This document shows positions 37,464-47,783 of a stretch of DNA of 64,000 bases, one piece after another (position 1 is the first letter of the stretch; each line of letters starts with the position of its first letter). The notes beneath the pieces were generated by a model that had not been told where the DNA came from, did not search any database, and was given only the letters and a program-made list of their open reading frames with translations. The stretch is taken from NCBI RefSeq assembly GCF_014203015.1, contig NZ_JACHIB010000009.1, forward strand, positions 62,001-126,000, written 5' to 3'. The DNA is from Castellaniella defragrans (GTDB lineage Bacteria > Pseudomonadota > Gammaproteobacteria > Burkholderiales > Burkholderiaceae_B). Both the position numbers and the translations under genes were made by a program.

Positions 37464-38291
37464 CTAGCGCTTCTGGCATCCCGGGCAGAAATAGGTCGCC
37501 CGCTGGCCCTGGACGATGCGCCGGATCGGCGTGGCGCAGCGCGGGCAGGGCTGGCCCTCGCGTTCGTAGACGGCCGCGTGCAGCGTGAAATACGCGCCCG
37601 GGGCGCCCTGAGCGTTGACGTAGTCGCGCAGCGTGCTGCCGCCCGATTCCAGCGCCTGGCTCAGGGTCTGCAGGATGGCCGCGTGCAGCCGGGCGCTGCG
37701 CGGGCGCGACAGGCGCGCGCCCGGCAGGCGCGGGTCGATGCCGGCCAGAAAGAGCGATTCGGATGCATAGATGTTGCCCACGCCCACGACGATCCGCCCG
37801 CCCAGCAGCAGCTGCTTGACCGTCTGGCGGCTGCCCCGCAGCCCCGCGTGCAGGAGCTCCGGGGTGAAGGCCGGGTCGAAGGGCTCGATGCCCAGCCCGG
37901 CAAGCAGCGGATGGGCCTCGATCGGGCCGGCGCCGGCCGGATGCCACAGGACGGCGCCGAAGCGGCGCGGGTCGTGCAGCAGGAAGCGCGCCTCGTCGAA
38001 CAGCCATTCCACGTGGTCGTGCTTGCGCGGCGGCTCGTCCATCGGCACCCGCCGCAGCGAGCCCGACATGCCCAGGTGCACGATCTGCGTGCCCCGCGGA
38101 AAGCGGATCAGCAGGTACTTACCCCGCCGCTCGCAGGCCAGCACCTCGGCGTCGCGCACCAGGGCGGGCAGGTCGGCCGGCACCGGCCAGCGCAGCCGGG
38201 ATTCGTGCACGATCAGGCGGCGCAGGACGCGTCCGGGCATGACCGTGGCAATTCCACGACGGGTTGTTTCGACTTCTGGCAGTTCCGGCAT
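37464..38291 (-). CDS. mutM: Formamidopyrimidine-DNA glycosylase
   Basis: A 275-residue Fpg/Nei-family base excision enzyme removing 8-oxoguanine. The N-terminus MPELPEVETTRRGIATVMPG supplies the catalytic Pro1 and Glu2; Lys in ERRGKYLLIRF contacts DNA; HDPRRFGAV and GNIYASESLFLAGI are family marks; the C-terminal zinc finger is CPRCATPIRRIV...FCPGC. A much longer open frame in the same phase starts at 39110 but overlaps the TPR gene and is not coding. It is divergent from the TPR gene. Confidence 0.96.
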   Translation of the reverse strand: MPELPEVETTRRGIATVMPGRVLRRLIVHESRLRWPVPADLPALVRDAEVLACERRGKYLLIRFPRGTQIVHLGMSGSLRRVPMDEPPRKHDHVEWLFDEARFLLHDPRRFGAVLWHPAGAGPIEAHPLLAGLGIEPFDPAFTPELLHAGLRGSRQTVKQLLLGGRIVVGVGNIYASESLFLAGIDPRLPGARLSRPRSARLHAAILQTLSQALESGGSTLRDYVNAQGAPGAYFTLHAAVYEREGQPCPRCATPIRRIVQGQRATYFCPGCQKR

Positions 38292-38316
38292 GGCAGGGTG
38301 ATAACATCCACTTTCG

Positions 38317-40152
38317 ATGACGCAATTTTGCCACCAGACGCGGTTTCTTCCTGCGTTCCGGCCATGGTTACCGCAAATGAGATTTCCCGCTTCCGTGATT
38401 CCCGTGGTGCTGGCGCTGGCCGCCGCACACGAGACGGCGTGGGCTGCGCCCCCCGCAGCCGCGCCGGCCGATCCGGTCGAAACCATCCATTTGCGTAGCG
38501 GCGAGCCGCCGGCCGTCACGCTCACTCCCGAACTGCTGTACCGCCTGCTGGTGGCCGAGCTGTCCGCCCAGCGCGGGCAGTACGACGATGCCGCCCAGGA
38601 GCTCCTGTCCCTGGCGCACGACACCCTGGATCCCCGGCTGGCGCGGCGCGCCTTCCAGATGTCCATGACCGGGCGCAACCTGGCGCTGGCGCTGCGCTCG
38701 GCCCGCGAATGGGCCGCCCTGGACCCGTCCAACCCCGAGGCGGTGGCCGCTTCCCTGGCGCTGTCGGCCTCCAGCGGCCAGACCGACGGCCTGGCCCAGA
38801 CGCTGGCGCGCCGCATCGCCTCGGCCGACGATCCCGACCAGGCCATCGTCCAGGCGGCCGGCATCGTGTCCAAGATGACCGACAAGCGCCTCGCCCTGGA
38901 CGTGCTGGACAAGGCGCTGGCGGGCGTGTCGGGCACCTCGGCGCTGGCCCGGCTGGCCCTGGCCGACGCCGCCTGGGCGGCGGGCGAGCCCGTGCGCGCC
39001 GTGGACGAGGCGCGCCGCGCCCAGGCGCTGGACCCGGATTCCCAGGACGCCGCCCAGCGGGTGCTCGAATACGGCCTGCGGGTCGAGCCCTCGCAGGCCA
39101 TCAAGGACACCTACGCCTACCTGGAGCGCCACCCGGACCGGCGCGGCCTGCAGCTGCTGCTGGTCAGCCGCCTGACGGGCCGGGGCGCGTTCGACGAGGC
39201 CCTGGGCCTGCTCGACCGCATGCGCCGCCGTGCCCCCGAGGACTTCGACCTGCTCTACACCGAGGCCGAGGTCAACGCCCGCGCCGGCCGCTACGATGCC
39301 GCCAAGGCGCTGCTGGGCCAGTACATCACGATCCAGCAGCAGCGGCGCCAGGCCGTGCGCGACGACGCCACCAACGCCCAGGCCGACGTGTCCGACGCGC
39401 GGCTGCTGCTGGTGCAGATCGCCGAACGCCAGAACGACCTGCGCGAAGCCATCCGCCAGCTGCGCAGCATCGACGAGCCGTCCCTGCAGTTCCAGGCGCG
39501 CACGCACGAGGCCGTGCTCTACGGCAAGCTGGGCGAGCTGAACCAGGCGCGGGCGATCCTGGACGCCATCAAGCCGGCCGACCGCCGCGAGCGCGTCGTC
39601 GTGCGCCTGACCCTGGCCTCCATCTACCGGGACGCGGGGCGCACCGACCAGGCGGTCGAGCTGCTCAAGGCGACCGACCTGGAAATGCCCGACACCCCGG
39701 AAATCAAGTACGACCTGGGCATGCTGCTGCACCAGCAGGGCAAGACGGCCGAATTCGAGGCCCTGATGCGCCGCGTGATCGAGCTCGATCCCGACAACGC
39801 CAATGCCTACAACTCGCTGGGCTACACCTTCGTCGAGCAGAACCGCAACCTGACCGAGGCGCGCGACCTGCTGGAGCGCGCGCTCGACCTCGATCCCGAC
39901 AACGCCTACATCCTGGACAGCGTGGGCTGGTACCTGTTCCGCATCCGCGACTACCAGGGGGCGCTGGAATACCTGCGCCGTTCCTACGACCAGATGCCCG
40001 CCGCCGACGTGGCCGCGCACCTGGGCGAGACCCTGTGGGCACTGGACCGCCGCGACGAGGCCCGGCGCATCTGGGCCGAAGGGCGCAAGGCCGATCCCGA
40101 CAACGCGACCCTGCGGGAAACGCTGAACCGCCTGGGGGTCAGGCTGCCATGA
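38317..40152 (+). CDS. Tetratricopeptide-repeat protein, exported
   Basis: A 611-residue helical repeat protein. A hydrophobic signal-like segment (about residues 21-43, ending AHETAWA) indicates export to the periplasm; if translation starts at 38377 (MRFPASVIPVVLALAAA) the signal peptide has the normal length, so that start is a real alternative. TPR-like units are clearest near the C-terminus, for example ELDPDNANAYNSLGYTFVEQ and LDLDPDNAYILDSVGWYLFR. Similar proteins sit next to lolB in many proteobacteria. The stop overlaps lolB by four bases, suggesting an envelope function linked to lipoprotein sorting. Confidence 0.85.
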   Translation: MTQFCHQTRFLPAFRPWLPQMRFPASVIPVVLALAAAHETAWAAPPAAAPADPVETIHLRSGEPPAVTLTPELLYRLLVAELSAQRGQYDDAAQELLSLAHDTLDPRLARRAFQMSMTGRNLALALRSAREWAALDPSNPEAVAASLALSASSGQTDGLAQTLARRIASADDPDQAIVQAAGIVSKMTDKRLALDVLDKALAGVSGTSALARLALADAAWAAGEPVRAVDEARRAQALDPDSQDAAQRVLEYGLRVEPSQAIKDTYAYLERHPDRRGLQLLLVSRLTGRGAFDEALGLLDRMRRRAPEDFDLLYTEAEVNARAGRYDAAKALLGQYITIQQQRRQAVRDDATNAQADVSDARLLLVQIAERQNDLREAIRQLRSIDEPSLQFQARTHEAVLYGKLGELNQARAILDAIKPADRRERVVVRLTLASIYRDAGRTDQAVELLKATDLEMPDTPEIKYDLGMLLHQQGKTAEFEALMRRVIELDPDNANAYNSLGYTFVEQNRNLTEARDLLERALDLDPDNAYILDSVGWYLFRIRDYQGALEYLRRSYDQMPAADVAAHLGETLWALDRRDEARRIWAEGRKADPDNATLRETLNRLGVRLP

Positions 40153-40823
40153 GGCCGTCCGGTCCTGCCCGGCGATCCGGGCGGATGCCCGCGGCGGCGT
40201 CCCCGGCGGCATCCTTCCGCGCGCGCGGCACCGCGGCGTCGCGCGGCCTCGCGGCGTACCTCGTGCGCCTGCGGCACGTCTGGCTGACGCTGGTCCTGGC
40301 GGGCCTGCTGGCCGCCTGCGCCGCGCCCCAGCGCATTGGCGGCGCCGGCCCCGCCTTCGAGCGGCAGGGCCGCTTCGCCGTCAACCTGCAGCCGGCGGGC
40401 GCCGCGCCCACCGCGGCCCAGGGCGGCTTCTCCTGGCGCGACGACGGCCGCGTCCTGCGCCTGGATCTCGTCTCCCCGCTGGGCAGCGTGCTGGCGCGGA
40501 TCCGGGTGGAGCCCGGCCGCTCCGAGCTGGAGCGCGCCGACGGTAGCCGCGAATCGGCGCCCACGCCCGACGACCTGCTGGCCCTGGTCTGGGGCCATCC
40601 CATGCCGGTGTCCGGGCTGCGCCGCTGGATCCGTGGCGAGGCCGCGCCCGGCCTCGTCGTCGATGCGCAGCGGGACGCGCAGGACCGGCTGACGGCGCTG
40701 CGCCAGGACGGCTGGGAAGTCAGCCTGTCGGCCTACGACGCCCAGGGTCCCGGGCGCGTGCGCCTCTCGCGCCTGGACAGCCAGGGGCAGTGGCGCCTGC
40801 AGCTGATCGTGGACCGGCCCTAG
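40149..40823 (+). CDS. lolB: Outer-membrane lipoprotein insertion factor LolB
   Basis: LolB accepts lipoproteins from LolA and inserts them in the outer membrane. This 224-residue protein has a long N-terminal region, then a hydrophobic segment and lipobox LLAAC (Cys near residue 57) leading to AAPQRIGGAGPAFERQGRFA. GGFSWRDDGRVLRLDLVSPL and the QDGWEVSLSAY segment fit LolB. The ~40 residues before the signal sequence are unusually long and Arg/Ala-rich; a start nearer the hydrophobic stretch (a GTG near 40263) is possible. It is followed by ispE, as in many proteobacteria. Confidence 0.85.
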   Translation: MRPSGPARRSGRMPAAASPAASFRARGTAASRGLAAYLVRLRHVWLTLVLAGLLAACAAPQRIGGAGPAFERQGRFAVNLQPAGAAPTAAQGGFSWRDDGRVLRLDLVSPLGSVLARIRVEPGRSELERADGSRESAPTPDDLLALVWGHPMPVSGLRRWIRGEAAPGLVVDAQRDAQDRLTALRQDGWEVSLSAYDAQGPGRVRLSRLDSQGQWRLQLIVDRP

Positions 40824-40841
40824 GCCCATGCACCGGCCCTG

Positions 40842-41759
40842 ATGCGCATGGCGGCCCTGTACGACGTGCCGGCCCCGGCCAAGCTCAACCTGTTCCTGCA
40901 CGTGGTGGGGCGGCGTGCGGACGGCTACCACCTGCTGCAGACGGTCTTCCGCTTCGTGGACCTGTGCGACACCCTCGATTTCGACGCCACGGCCGACGGC
41001 TCGCTGGCGCGCGAAGGCGAGGGCCTGGCGGGGCTGGCGCCGGACCAGGACCTGGTGCTGCGCGCCGCGCGCGCGCTGCAGCGCGCCACGGGCGCGCGCC
41101 AGGGCGCGCGCATCCGTTACCGCAAGCGCATCCCGGCCGGCGGCGGCCTGGGCGGCGGCTCCAGCGACGCGGCCACCACCCTGATCGCCCTGAACCGCCT
41201 GTGGGGCACCGGCCTGACGCGCGCCGAGCTGATGCGCCTGGCCCTGCCGCTGGGGGCCGACGTGCCGGTCTTCGTCTTCGGCCGCGCCGCCTTCGCCCAG
41301 GGCGTCGGCGAGGATCTCACGGCCGTGGACCTGCCCGAGCGGGCCTACTGGATCGTGCGCCCGCCCGCGCACGTGGCCACGGCGGACGTTTTCCGCGATC
41401 CCGATTTGACAAGAAATTCCGAATCGGTAAAAATTGCGGTCTTTACTGATTGGCAGACAGGGCAGCGCGCCGGGCTGTTATTTGGCCGCAACGACCTGGA
41501 AGCCGTGGTCTTTCGGCAGCATCCGGATATCGCCGCGCTTGCGCGGGCGATACGAGGCACAGAGGGCGCGGGGGTTGAAGTCCGCATGACGGGTTCGGGT
41601 TCGTGCCTGTTCGCGGAATTCCCCGACCTGGCCCAGGCCGGGATGCATCGGGACCGAATAATCGGTAAAATGGAAAACCCGCCCGATGGGGCGATCGAAG
41701 GGTCCTGGATCTGCCGGGGCCTGGCGGATCACCCCTTGCTTGGCTGGGTCGCAGATTGA
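40842..41759 (+). CDS. ispE: 4-diphosphocytidyl-2-C-methyl-D-erythritol kinase
   Basis: A GHMP kinase of the non-mevalonate isoprenoid pathway, phosphorylating CDP-methylerythritol. The N-terminal PAPAKLNLFLHVVGRRADGYH holds the catalytic Lys, the ATP loop is PAGGGLGGGSSDAATTLIAL and the substrate loop MTGSGSCLFAEF. It has 305 residues. The last ~150 bases, including the last ~50 codons, are closer to average GC than the rest. Only four bases separate the stop from tRNA-Gln. Confidence 0.94.
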   Translation: MRMAALYDVPAPAKLNLFLHVVGRRADGYHLLQTVFRFVDLCDTLDFDATADGSLAREGEGLAGLAPDQDLVLRAARALQRATGARQGARIRYRKRIPAGGGLGGGSSDAATTLIALNRLWGTGLTRAELMRLALPLGADVPVFVFGRAAFAQGVGEDLTAVDLPERAYWIVRPPAHVATADVFRDPDLTRNSESVKIAVFTDWQTGQRAGLLFGRNDLEAVVFRQHPDIAALARAIRGTEGAGVEVRMTGSGSCLFAEFPDLAQAGMHRDRIIGKMENPPDGAIEGSWICRGLADHPLLGWVAD

Positions 41760-41763
41760 ATAT

Positions 41764-41840
41764 TGGGGAATCGCCAAGCTGGTTAAGGCACCGGATTTTG
41801 ATTCCGGCATGCGAAGGTTCGAATCCTTCTTCCCCAGCCA
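41764..41840 (+). tRNA. tRNA-Gln (anticodon TTG)
   Basis: The 7-base acceptor arms TGGGGAA (41764-41770) and TTCCCCA (41830-41836) pair fully. The anticodon arm is CCGGA-TTTTGAT-TCCGG, giving anticodon TTG for CAA codons; the T arm contains GGTTCGAATCC. The discriminator G is followed by an encoded CCA (41838-41840). The ispE-tRNA-Gln-prs order is common in proteobacteria, and the tRNA is probably processed from an ispE-prs transcript. Confidence 0.97.
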
Positions 41841-41942
41841 TCCTTTCCGCGCCGGCGCGCATGCTACCAGGCTGTTGAACCGCCCCGCTTCCCGCGGGAA
41901 GGCTGTCAACAGCCTTGTCATTTGACACATTGGTTCGACACC

Positions 41943-42893
<951 letters not shown>

Positions 42894-42916
42894 CGGCGGC
42901 CGCGACGTTTTTTTGT

Positions 42917-42992
42917 GGCCCCGCGCTGGTCGCGGCGCGGGGCCGTTTCGCAGCTTCGGCTGCTGTGCTGTCAGGGGCCGTCCGTAGGCCCC
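42917..42992 (+). promoter_or_regulatory. Paired GC hairpins in the rplY leader
   Basis: GGCCCCGCGC (42917-42926) pairs with GCGCGGGGCC (42935-42944), and GGGGCC (42974-42979) pairs with GGCCCC (42987-42992). Because both hairpins use the same six-base core, the arms can also pair with each other in alternative ways. The second hairpin ends about 15 bases before the rplY start and could influence its translation. A simple terminator is less likely, since no T tract follows either hairpin. Confidence 0.5.
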
Positions 42993-43007
42993 GTTTTGGA
43001 GTTTTCC

Positions 43008-43613
43008 ATGAAATTCACCGCCACTTCGCGTAGCGTCCAGGGTTCGAGTGCGAGCCGCCGCCTGCGCCGCGCCGGTCGGGTGCCCGCCATCGTCTACGGC
43101 GGCAAGTCCGCCCCGGCCAATATCGAGCTCGACCACAACGAGATCTACCACGCCCTGAACAAGGAAGAGTTCCACGCCTCCATCCTGGACATGGTCCTGG
43201 ACGGCAAGACCGAGCCGGTCCTGGTGCGTGCCGCCCAATGGCACCCCTACAAGCCCCTGGTCCTGCACGTCGACTTCCAGCGCGTGGACGCCTCCCAGGC
43301 CGTCACCACCAAGGTCCCGGTGCACTACCTGAACGCCGACATCAGCCCGGCCGTCAAGCTGGCCGGCCAGATCGTCACCCACGGCCCGACCGAACTCGAC
43401 ATCACCTGCCTGCCGGCCAACCTGCCGAAGTTCATCGAAGTCGACCTGGGCGGCCTGGTGGGCAATGCCCGCCTGCACCTGTCGGACGTCACCCTGCCGA
43501 TGGGCGTGAAGTACGTCCCCCACGGCGAGGACACCAACCCGCTGCTGGCCCAGGCGTCCGCGCCCAAGGGCACGGCTGCCGAAGGCGCCGCCGACGCGCC
43601 GGCCGCCGAATAA
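43008..43613 (+). CDS. rplY: 50S ribosomal protein L25/general stress protein Ctc
   Basis: A 201-residue long-form L25 that binds 5S rRNA with its N-terminal domain; the C-terminal TL5-type domain is the extra part relative to the 94-residue enteric protein. GSSASRRLRRAGRVPAIVYG, LDMVLDGKTEPVLVRAAQWH and VLHVDFQRVDASQAVTTKVP identify it. The tail is Ala-rich. TTTGGAG precedes the ATG at 43008; the open frame upstream runs through the leader hairpins and is not coding. Confidence 0.95.
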   Translation: MKFTATSRSVQGSSASRRLRRAGRVPAIVYGGKSAPANIELDHNEIYHALNKEEFHASILDMVLDGKTEPVLVRAAQWHPYKPLVLHVDFQRVDASQAVTTKVPVHYLNADISPAVKLAGQIVTHGPTELDITCLPANLPKFIEVDLGGLVGNARLHLSDVTLPMGVKYVPHGEDTNPLLAQASAPKGTAAEGAADAPAAE

Positions 43614-43647
43614 GCCGCCGTCCGCAAGCCCCGGCAAGACCCTACGG

Positions 43648-43682
43648 AACCCCCGCGCGGCCGCAAGGCCGGCGGGGGTTTT
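43648..43682 (+). terminator. Intrinsic terminator after rplY
   Basis: CCCCCGC (43650-43656) pairs with GCGGGGG (43672-43678), with an inner GGCC/GGCC pairing around a GCAA loop, and is followed by TTTTG. AA before the stem can pair with the first T residues. It ends the prs-rplY transcript before pth. Confidence 0.8.
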
Positions 43683-43721
43683 GTCGTATGATGGGTGCTT
43701 TTCTTCGGACCACCCCTCCCG

Positions 43722-44321
43722 ATGACGACAGCGCCCATCCGCCTCATCGTGGGGCTGGGCAACCCCGGCCCCGAATACGAAGCCACGCGCCACAACGCCG
43801 GATTCTGGCTGGCGGACCATTTCGCCGACGACCTGCGGGCCTCCTTCACCCTGGAAAAGCCGTTCTTCGCCTGGGTCGCGCGCGCGCGCCACGCGGGCCA
43901 GGCGGTGATCCTGGCCAAGCCGGTCACCTTCATGAACAAGTCCGGCCAGGCGGTCGGCGCGCTGGCGCGCTTCTACAAACTGCGGCCCGAGGAAATCCTC
44001 GTCCTGCACGACGAGCTCGACCTGCCGCCGGGCGCGGTCAAGCTCAAGCTGGGCGGCGGCCATGCCGGCCACAACGGCCTGCGCGACATCCAGTCCGCGC
44101 TGGGCAGCCCGGACTTCTGGCGCCTGCGCATCGGCATCGGCCACCCGCGCAGCCTGGGCCTGGCCCAGCAGGTGGTCAACTTCGTGCTGCATCCGCCGCG
44201 CAAGGACGACATGCCCGGCATCGAGGACGTCATCAACCGCTGCCGCGTGATCCTGCCGCAGCTGCTGGATGGCGCCTTCGACCGCGCCACCGAACGCCTG
44301 CACCAGGCCAACCACTCCTGA
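43722..44321 (+). CDS. pth: Peptidyl-tRNA hydrolase
   Basis: A 199-residue enzyme that frees tRNA from stalled peptidyl-tRNA. [22 protein letters not shown] contains the conserved Asn and catalytic His (near residue 23); [31 protein letters not shown] (the Asp of the catalytic pair) and [13 protein letters not shown] complete the active site. The ATG at 43722 is favoured by the family N-terminus over an upstream in-frame ATG at 43695. Confidence 0.96.
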   Translation: MTTAPIRLIVGLGNPGPEYEATRHNAGFWLADHFADDLRASFTLEKPFFAWVARARHAGQAVILAKPVTFMNKSGQAVGALARFYKLRPEEILVLHDELDLPPGAVKLKLGGGHAGHNGLRDIQSALGSPDFWRLRIGIGHPRSLGLAQQVVNFVLHPPRKDDMPGIEDVINRCRVILPQLLDGAFDRATERLHQANHS

Positions 44322-44331
44322 CGCGGCGGCC

Positions 44332-45120
44332 ATGCCCCTTTTCCAGCGTCCCGCCGGCCTGCCCACCATGGGCCAGGAAATCGTCGATTTCCTGCGCTTC
44401 GTCGTGCGTCCGCGCCCCGGTCCGCGCCTGGGCGGGCGGCGCGCCGGCTCCGGCATGCGGGTGGACCTCAGCCTGAACGCGCCCTGGTGGCGCCTGGCCC
44501 ACTGGGCCGTGCTGCTGTGGACGGTGAACGTCTTCGTGTTCGCTCCGCTGGCCCTGTCGGCAGCGGACGCGGGCGGGGCGCAGCACCGGCTGGACATCCA
44601 CAACCTGCCCTGGATGACGGCCCTGATCTGGGCGCCCATCGTCGAGGAACTGACCTTCCGCCACGCGCTGCGCCGCCCGGCCATGCTGTGGTGGTTCGTT
44701 CCCCTGATGGCCGCCATCCTGGTCCAGGGCGCCGGCATCGCCTCGGGCCTGATGGCCGCCGCCGCGGCGCTGCTGGCGCTGGCGCCGGCCTGGTACCCGG
44801 CCGACCACCGCTGGCGGGCCGGCTGGCGCACGTCCTGGCGCGGCCGGCGCCTGGCGCGGCGCGCCTACCCCTGGCTCTTCCACGGCGCCGCGCTGGCCTT
44901 CGCCGCCGTGCACCTGTTCAATTTCCGCCTCAACGCCATAGCGCTGGTGCTGCTGCCGCTGCTGGTGCTGCCGCAGTGGGTCACCGGCCTGGTGCTGGGC
45001 TGGATGCGCGTGCGCCGGGGCCTGGGCGCCTCGATCGCCCTGCACGCCATCTTCAACGGCGGGCCGCTGCTGCTGATCGGCCTGGTGCTGCACTGGGCGC
45101 CGGAGCTGGCGGTGGGCTGA
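44332..45120 (+). CDS. CPBP family intramembrane metalloprotease
   Basis: A 262-residue membrane protein with five to six hydrophobic segments and the three CPBP (Abi) motifs: APIVEELTFRHALRR (E-E-x3-R), FAAVHLFNF and SIALHAIFNGG, whose Glu and His residues coordinate the metal. Family members cleave membrane substrates or serve bacteriocin immunity; the role here is unknown. It starts 10 bases after pth and ends before a convergent amidase gene. The pth-to-ychF order is widespread, so this gene and the amidase look like insertions into a core block. Confidence 0.82.
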   Translation: MPLFQRPAGLPTMGQEIVDFLRFVVRPRPGPRLGGRRAGSGMRVDLSLNAPWWRLAHWAVLLWTVNVFVFAPLALSAADAGGAQHRLDIHNLPWMTALIWAPIVEELTFRHALRRPAMLWWFVPLMAAILVQGAGIASGLMAAAAALLALAPAWYPADHRWRAGWRTSWRGRRLARRAYPWLFHGAALAFAAVHLFNFRLNAIALVLLPLLVLPQWVTGLVLGWMRVRRGLGASIALHAIFNGGPLLLIGLVLHWAPELAVG

Positions 45121-45144
45121 GCCCGCCGCCGCGCCGCGCCCGGC

Positions 45145-46512
45145 TCAGCGCGCGCCCAGGATGCGCTCGATTGCCAGGCCGGCGTCCAGGATGCGCGCGT
45201 CGGCGTGGGCGGGGCCCGCGACCATCAGGCCGACCGGCGCCTCGCCCGGGGCGTGGCAGGGCAGGCTCAGGGCGCAGCCGTCCAGGAAATTGATCAGGGT
45301 GGGATTGCGCAGGATCAGCCCGTTCGCGGCGAAATAGGCCTCGTCCGAGGCCTGCAGCGATTCGATGGTGGGGGCGATCACCGGCACGGTGGGCAGCAGC
45401 AGTGCGTCGTAGCCCTGCAGCCGGGCCTCGACGGCGGCGATCCAGCGCGCGCGCCGGGCGTGCAGTTCGATGTAGTCGGCGGCGTCGATGTCGCGGCCCC
45501 GCAGGATGCGCGAGGACACCCGGGGATCGTAGCGCTCGATCTGCCCGTCCAGCAGGTCGCGGTGGACGGCGTAGGCTTCCGCGCAGACCAGGCCGCCCTT
45601 GCGGTTGATGTGCGCCAGTTCCTGGAATTCCGGGATCTCCAGCGTGTCGATGGCGATGCCGGCCGCGCGCAGCCGCGCCACCGCGGCGCCGAAGGTGCCG
45701 CGCACGGTGTCGTCGGCGCCGTCCAGGACCAGGGTGTCCGTCACGGCCAGCCGCAGCCGGGCGGGCGGCGGGGCGGCCGGCAGCCGGCGCGCCTCGTCGC
45801 CCGCAAGAATGCCGTCCAGGATCGCGCAGCACGTCACCGAGGCCGCCAGCGGCCCCACCGAGTCCAGGCTGGTCGCCAGCGGGAAGGCGCCGGCGGCGGG
45901 CACCCGCGCGGCGGTGGGCTTGAAGCCCGTCAGCCCGCAGAACGCCGAAGGGATGCGGATCGAGCCGCCCGTGTCCGTGCCCAGGGCGGCCACCGCCATG
46001 CCGTCGGCGACCGAGACCCCCGCGCCCGAGGACGAGCCGCCCGGAATCCGGCGGCGGGCGCGGTCCCAGGGACTGCTGGGCGTGCCGTAGTGCGGGTTGA
46101 GGCCCAGGCCGGAGAAGGCGAATTCCGTCATGTTGGTGTGCCCGACCAGCACGGCGCCGGCCCGCGCCAGGCGCCGCACCGGCTCGGCATGGCGCGCGGC
46201 GGGGGCGGCGTGTTCGCGGATCCGGGAACCCGCGCGCGTGACGTGTCCGGCGACGTCGAACAGGTCCTTGATCGAGACGGGCAGGCCCTCCAGCGGCGAG
46301 CGGGCCTGTCCGGCCGCACGCAGGGTGTCGGAAGCCCGGGCGGCGGCCAGGGCCTGCTCCGCCCAGACCGCGGTGAAGGTGCGCGCGCCTTCGCCGTCCG
46401 GGTCGGCGATGCGCGCCAGGGCGGCCCGCGTCAGGTCGACGGACGTGGTCTCGCCCCGGTCCAGGGCGGCTTGCAGTGCGGTGAGGGTGGGCAGCATGGG
46501 ATGTCCGGGCAT
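45145..46512 (-). CDS. Amidase signature family protein
   Basis: A 455-residue amide hydrolase with the Ser-cisSer-Lys triad: Lys in [16 protein letters not shown] (near residue 81), cis-Ser and nucleophile in [20 protein letters not shown] and [16 protein letters not shown]. Related enzymes hydrolyse aliphatic or aromatic amides, or act as GatA; the absence of gatB/gatC makes GatA unlikely. An in-frame ATG at 46497 ([16 protein letters not shown]) could be the true start, as it matches the family N-terminus. It is divergent from ychF. Confidence 0.88.
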   Translation of the reverse strand: MPGHPMLPTLTALQAALDRGETTSVDLTRAALARIADPDGEGARTFTAVWAEQALAAARASDTLRAAGQARSPLEGLPVSIKDLFDVAGHVTRAGSRIREHAAPAARHAEPVRRLARAGAVLVGHTNMTEFAFSGLGLNPHYGTPSSPWDRARRRIPGGSSSGAGVSVADGMAVAALGTDTGGSIRIPSAFCGLTGFKPTAARVPAAGAFPLATSLDSVGPLAASVTCCAILDGILAGDEARRLPAAPPPARLRLAVTDTLVLDGADDTVRGTFGAAVARLRAAGIAIDTLEIPEFQELAHINRKGGLVCAEAYAVHRDLLDGQIERYDPRVSSRILRGRDIDAADYIELHARRARWIAAVEARLQGYDALLLPTVPVIAPTIESLQASDEAYFAANGLILRNPTLINFLDGCALSLPCHAPGEAPVGLMVAGPAHADARILDAGLAIERILGAR

Positions 46513-46689
46513 GGCGATGGGTGGAAGGAGGGTGGAAGGATCGGGGAAGGGTCAGGCGATTTCGGGCAGCACTTCGACGCGGCCGGAACCCCCTGCCTTC
46601 AGAGGGGGGGCCGATGGGCGGGGTACAATCGCAGTTTCCTCCGGGCCGGACCCCGATCCCGCCTTCCGAACACAAGGATAATCGAATTC

Positions 46690-47781
46690 ATGGCACTGCA
46701 ATGCGGCATCGTTGGCCTGCCCAACGTCGGCAAATCCACCCTGTTCAACGCCCTGACCAAGGCCGGCATCGCGGCGGAGAACTATCCGTTCTGCACCATC
46801 GAGCCCAACGTCGGCGTGGTCGAGGTCCCGGATCCGCGCCTGGCGCAGCTGGCCACCATCGTCAAGCCTGAGCGCATCGTGCCTGCCGTGGTCGAATTCG
46901 TCGACATCGCCGGCCTGGTGGCGGGCGCGTCCAAGGGCGAAGGCCTGGGCAACCAGTTCCTGGCCAACATCCGCGAGACCGACGCCATCGTCCACGTCGT
47001 GCGCTGCTTCGAGGACGAGAACGTCGTCCACGTCGCCGGCCGCATCGACCCGATCTCCGACATCGAAGTCATCAACACCGAGCTCGCCCTGGCCGATCTG
47101 GCCACCGCCGACAAGGCCCTGCAGAAGAACCGCAAGCTCGCCAATTCCGGCGACAAGGAAGCCATCCGCCTGGTCGCCCTGCTGGAGCGCATCGTGGCCG
47201 CCCTGGACCAGGGCAAGTCCGTGCGCGGCCTGGGCCTGGACGAGGACGAGCAGGCCCTGATCAAGGGCTACTGCTTCATCACCGCCAAGCGCGCCATGTA
47301 TGTCGCCAACGTGCGCGAAGACGGCTTCACGGGCAATCCGCACCTGAAGGCGGTGCAGGACTACGCCGCGGCGGAGAACGCCCCCGTGGTCGCCGTCTGC
47401 GCCGCCATCGAGGCCGAGATCGCCGACCTGGACGACGAGGACAAGGCCGTCTTCCTGGAAGACATGGGCATGACCGAGCCCGGCCTGGACCGCGTCATCC
47501 GTGCCGGCTACCAGCTGCTGGGCCTGCAGACCTACTTCACCGCCGGCGTCAAGGAAGTCCGCGCCTGGACCATCCCCGTCGGCGCCACCTCCCCCCAGGC
47601 GGCCGGCGTCATCCACACCGACTTCGAGCGCGGCTTCATCCGCGCCCAGACCATCGCCTTCGACGACTTCATCGCCTGCAAGGGCGAGCAGGGCGCGAAG
47701 GAAGCCGGCAAGATGCGGGCGGAAGGAAAGGAGTACGTGGTGAAGGATGGGGATGTGATGAATTTTTTGTTTAACGTGTGA
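46690..47781 (+). CDS. ychF: Redox-regulated ATPase YchF
   Basis: A 363-residue Obg-related P-loop protein that hydrolyses ATP and associates with ribosomes. The P-loop is [20 protein letters not shown]; the switch region is [21 protein letters not shown]; a coiled-coil and the C-terminal TGS domain ([36 protein letters not shown]) follow. The length is normal. The final ~17 codons use AT-ending codons (GAT GGG GAT GTG ATG AAT TTT TTG TTT) unlike the rest of the gene, at the exact point where the accessory island begins. Confidence 0.96.
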   Translation: MALQCGIVGLPNVGKSTLFNALTKAGIAAENYPFCTIEPNVGVVEVPDPRLAQLATIVKPERIVPAVVEFVDIAGLVAGASKGEGLGNQFLANIRETDAIVHVVRCFEDENVVHVAGRIDPISDIEVINTELALADLATADKALQKNRKLANSGDKEAIRLVALLERIVAALDQGKSVRGLGLDEDEQALIKGYCFITAKRAMYVANVREDGFTGNPHLKAVQDYAAAENAPVVAVCAAIEAEIADLDDEDKAVFLEDMGMTEPGLDRVIRAGYQLLGLQTYFTAGVKEVRAWTIPVGATSPQAAGVIHTDFERGFIRAQTIAFDDFIACKGEQGAKEAGKMRAEGKEYVVKDGDVMNFLFNV

Positions 47782-47783
47782 AG

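Noticed and set aside
37464-39110. N-terminal extension of MutM to 548 residues
   Set aside because: The extension overlaps the TPR gene, and MutM must start with Met-Pro-Glu, which is present at 38291.
41764-41840. tRNA-Gln as the integration site of the island
   Set aside because: The island begins about 6 kb away after ychF, and no second copy of the tRNA 3' end is found at 61.3 kb.
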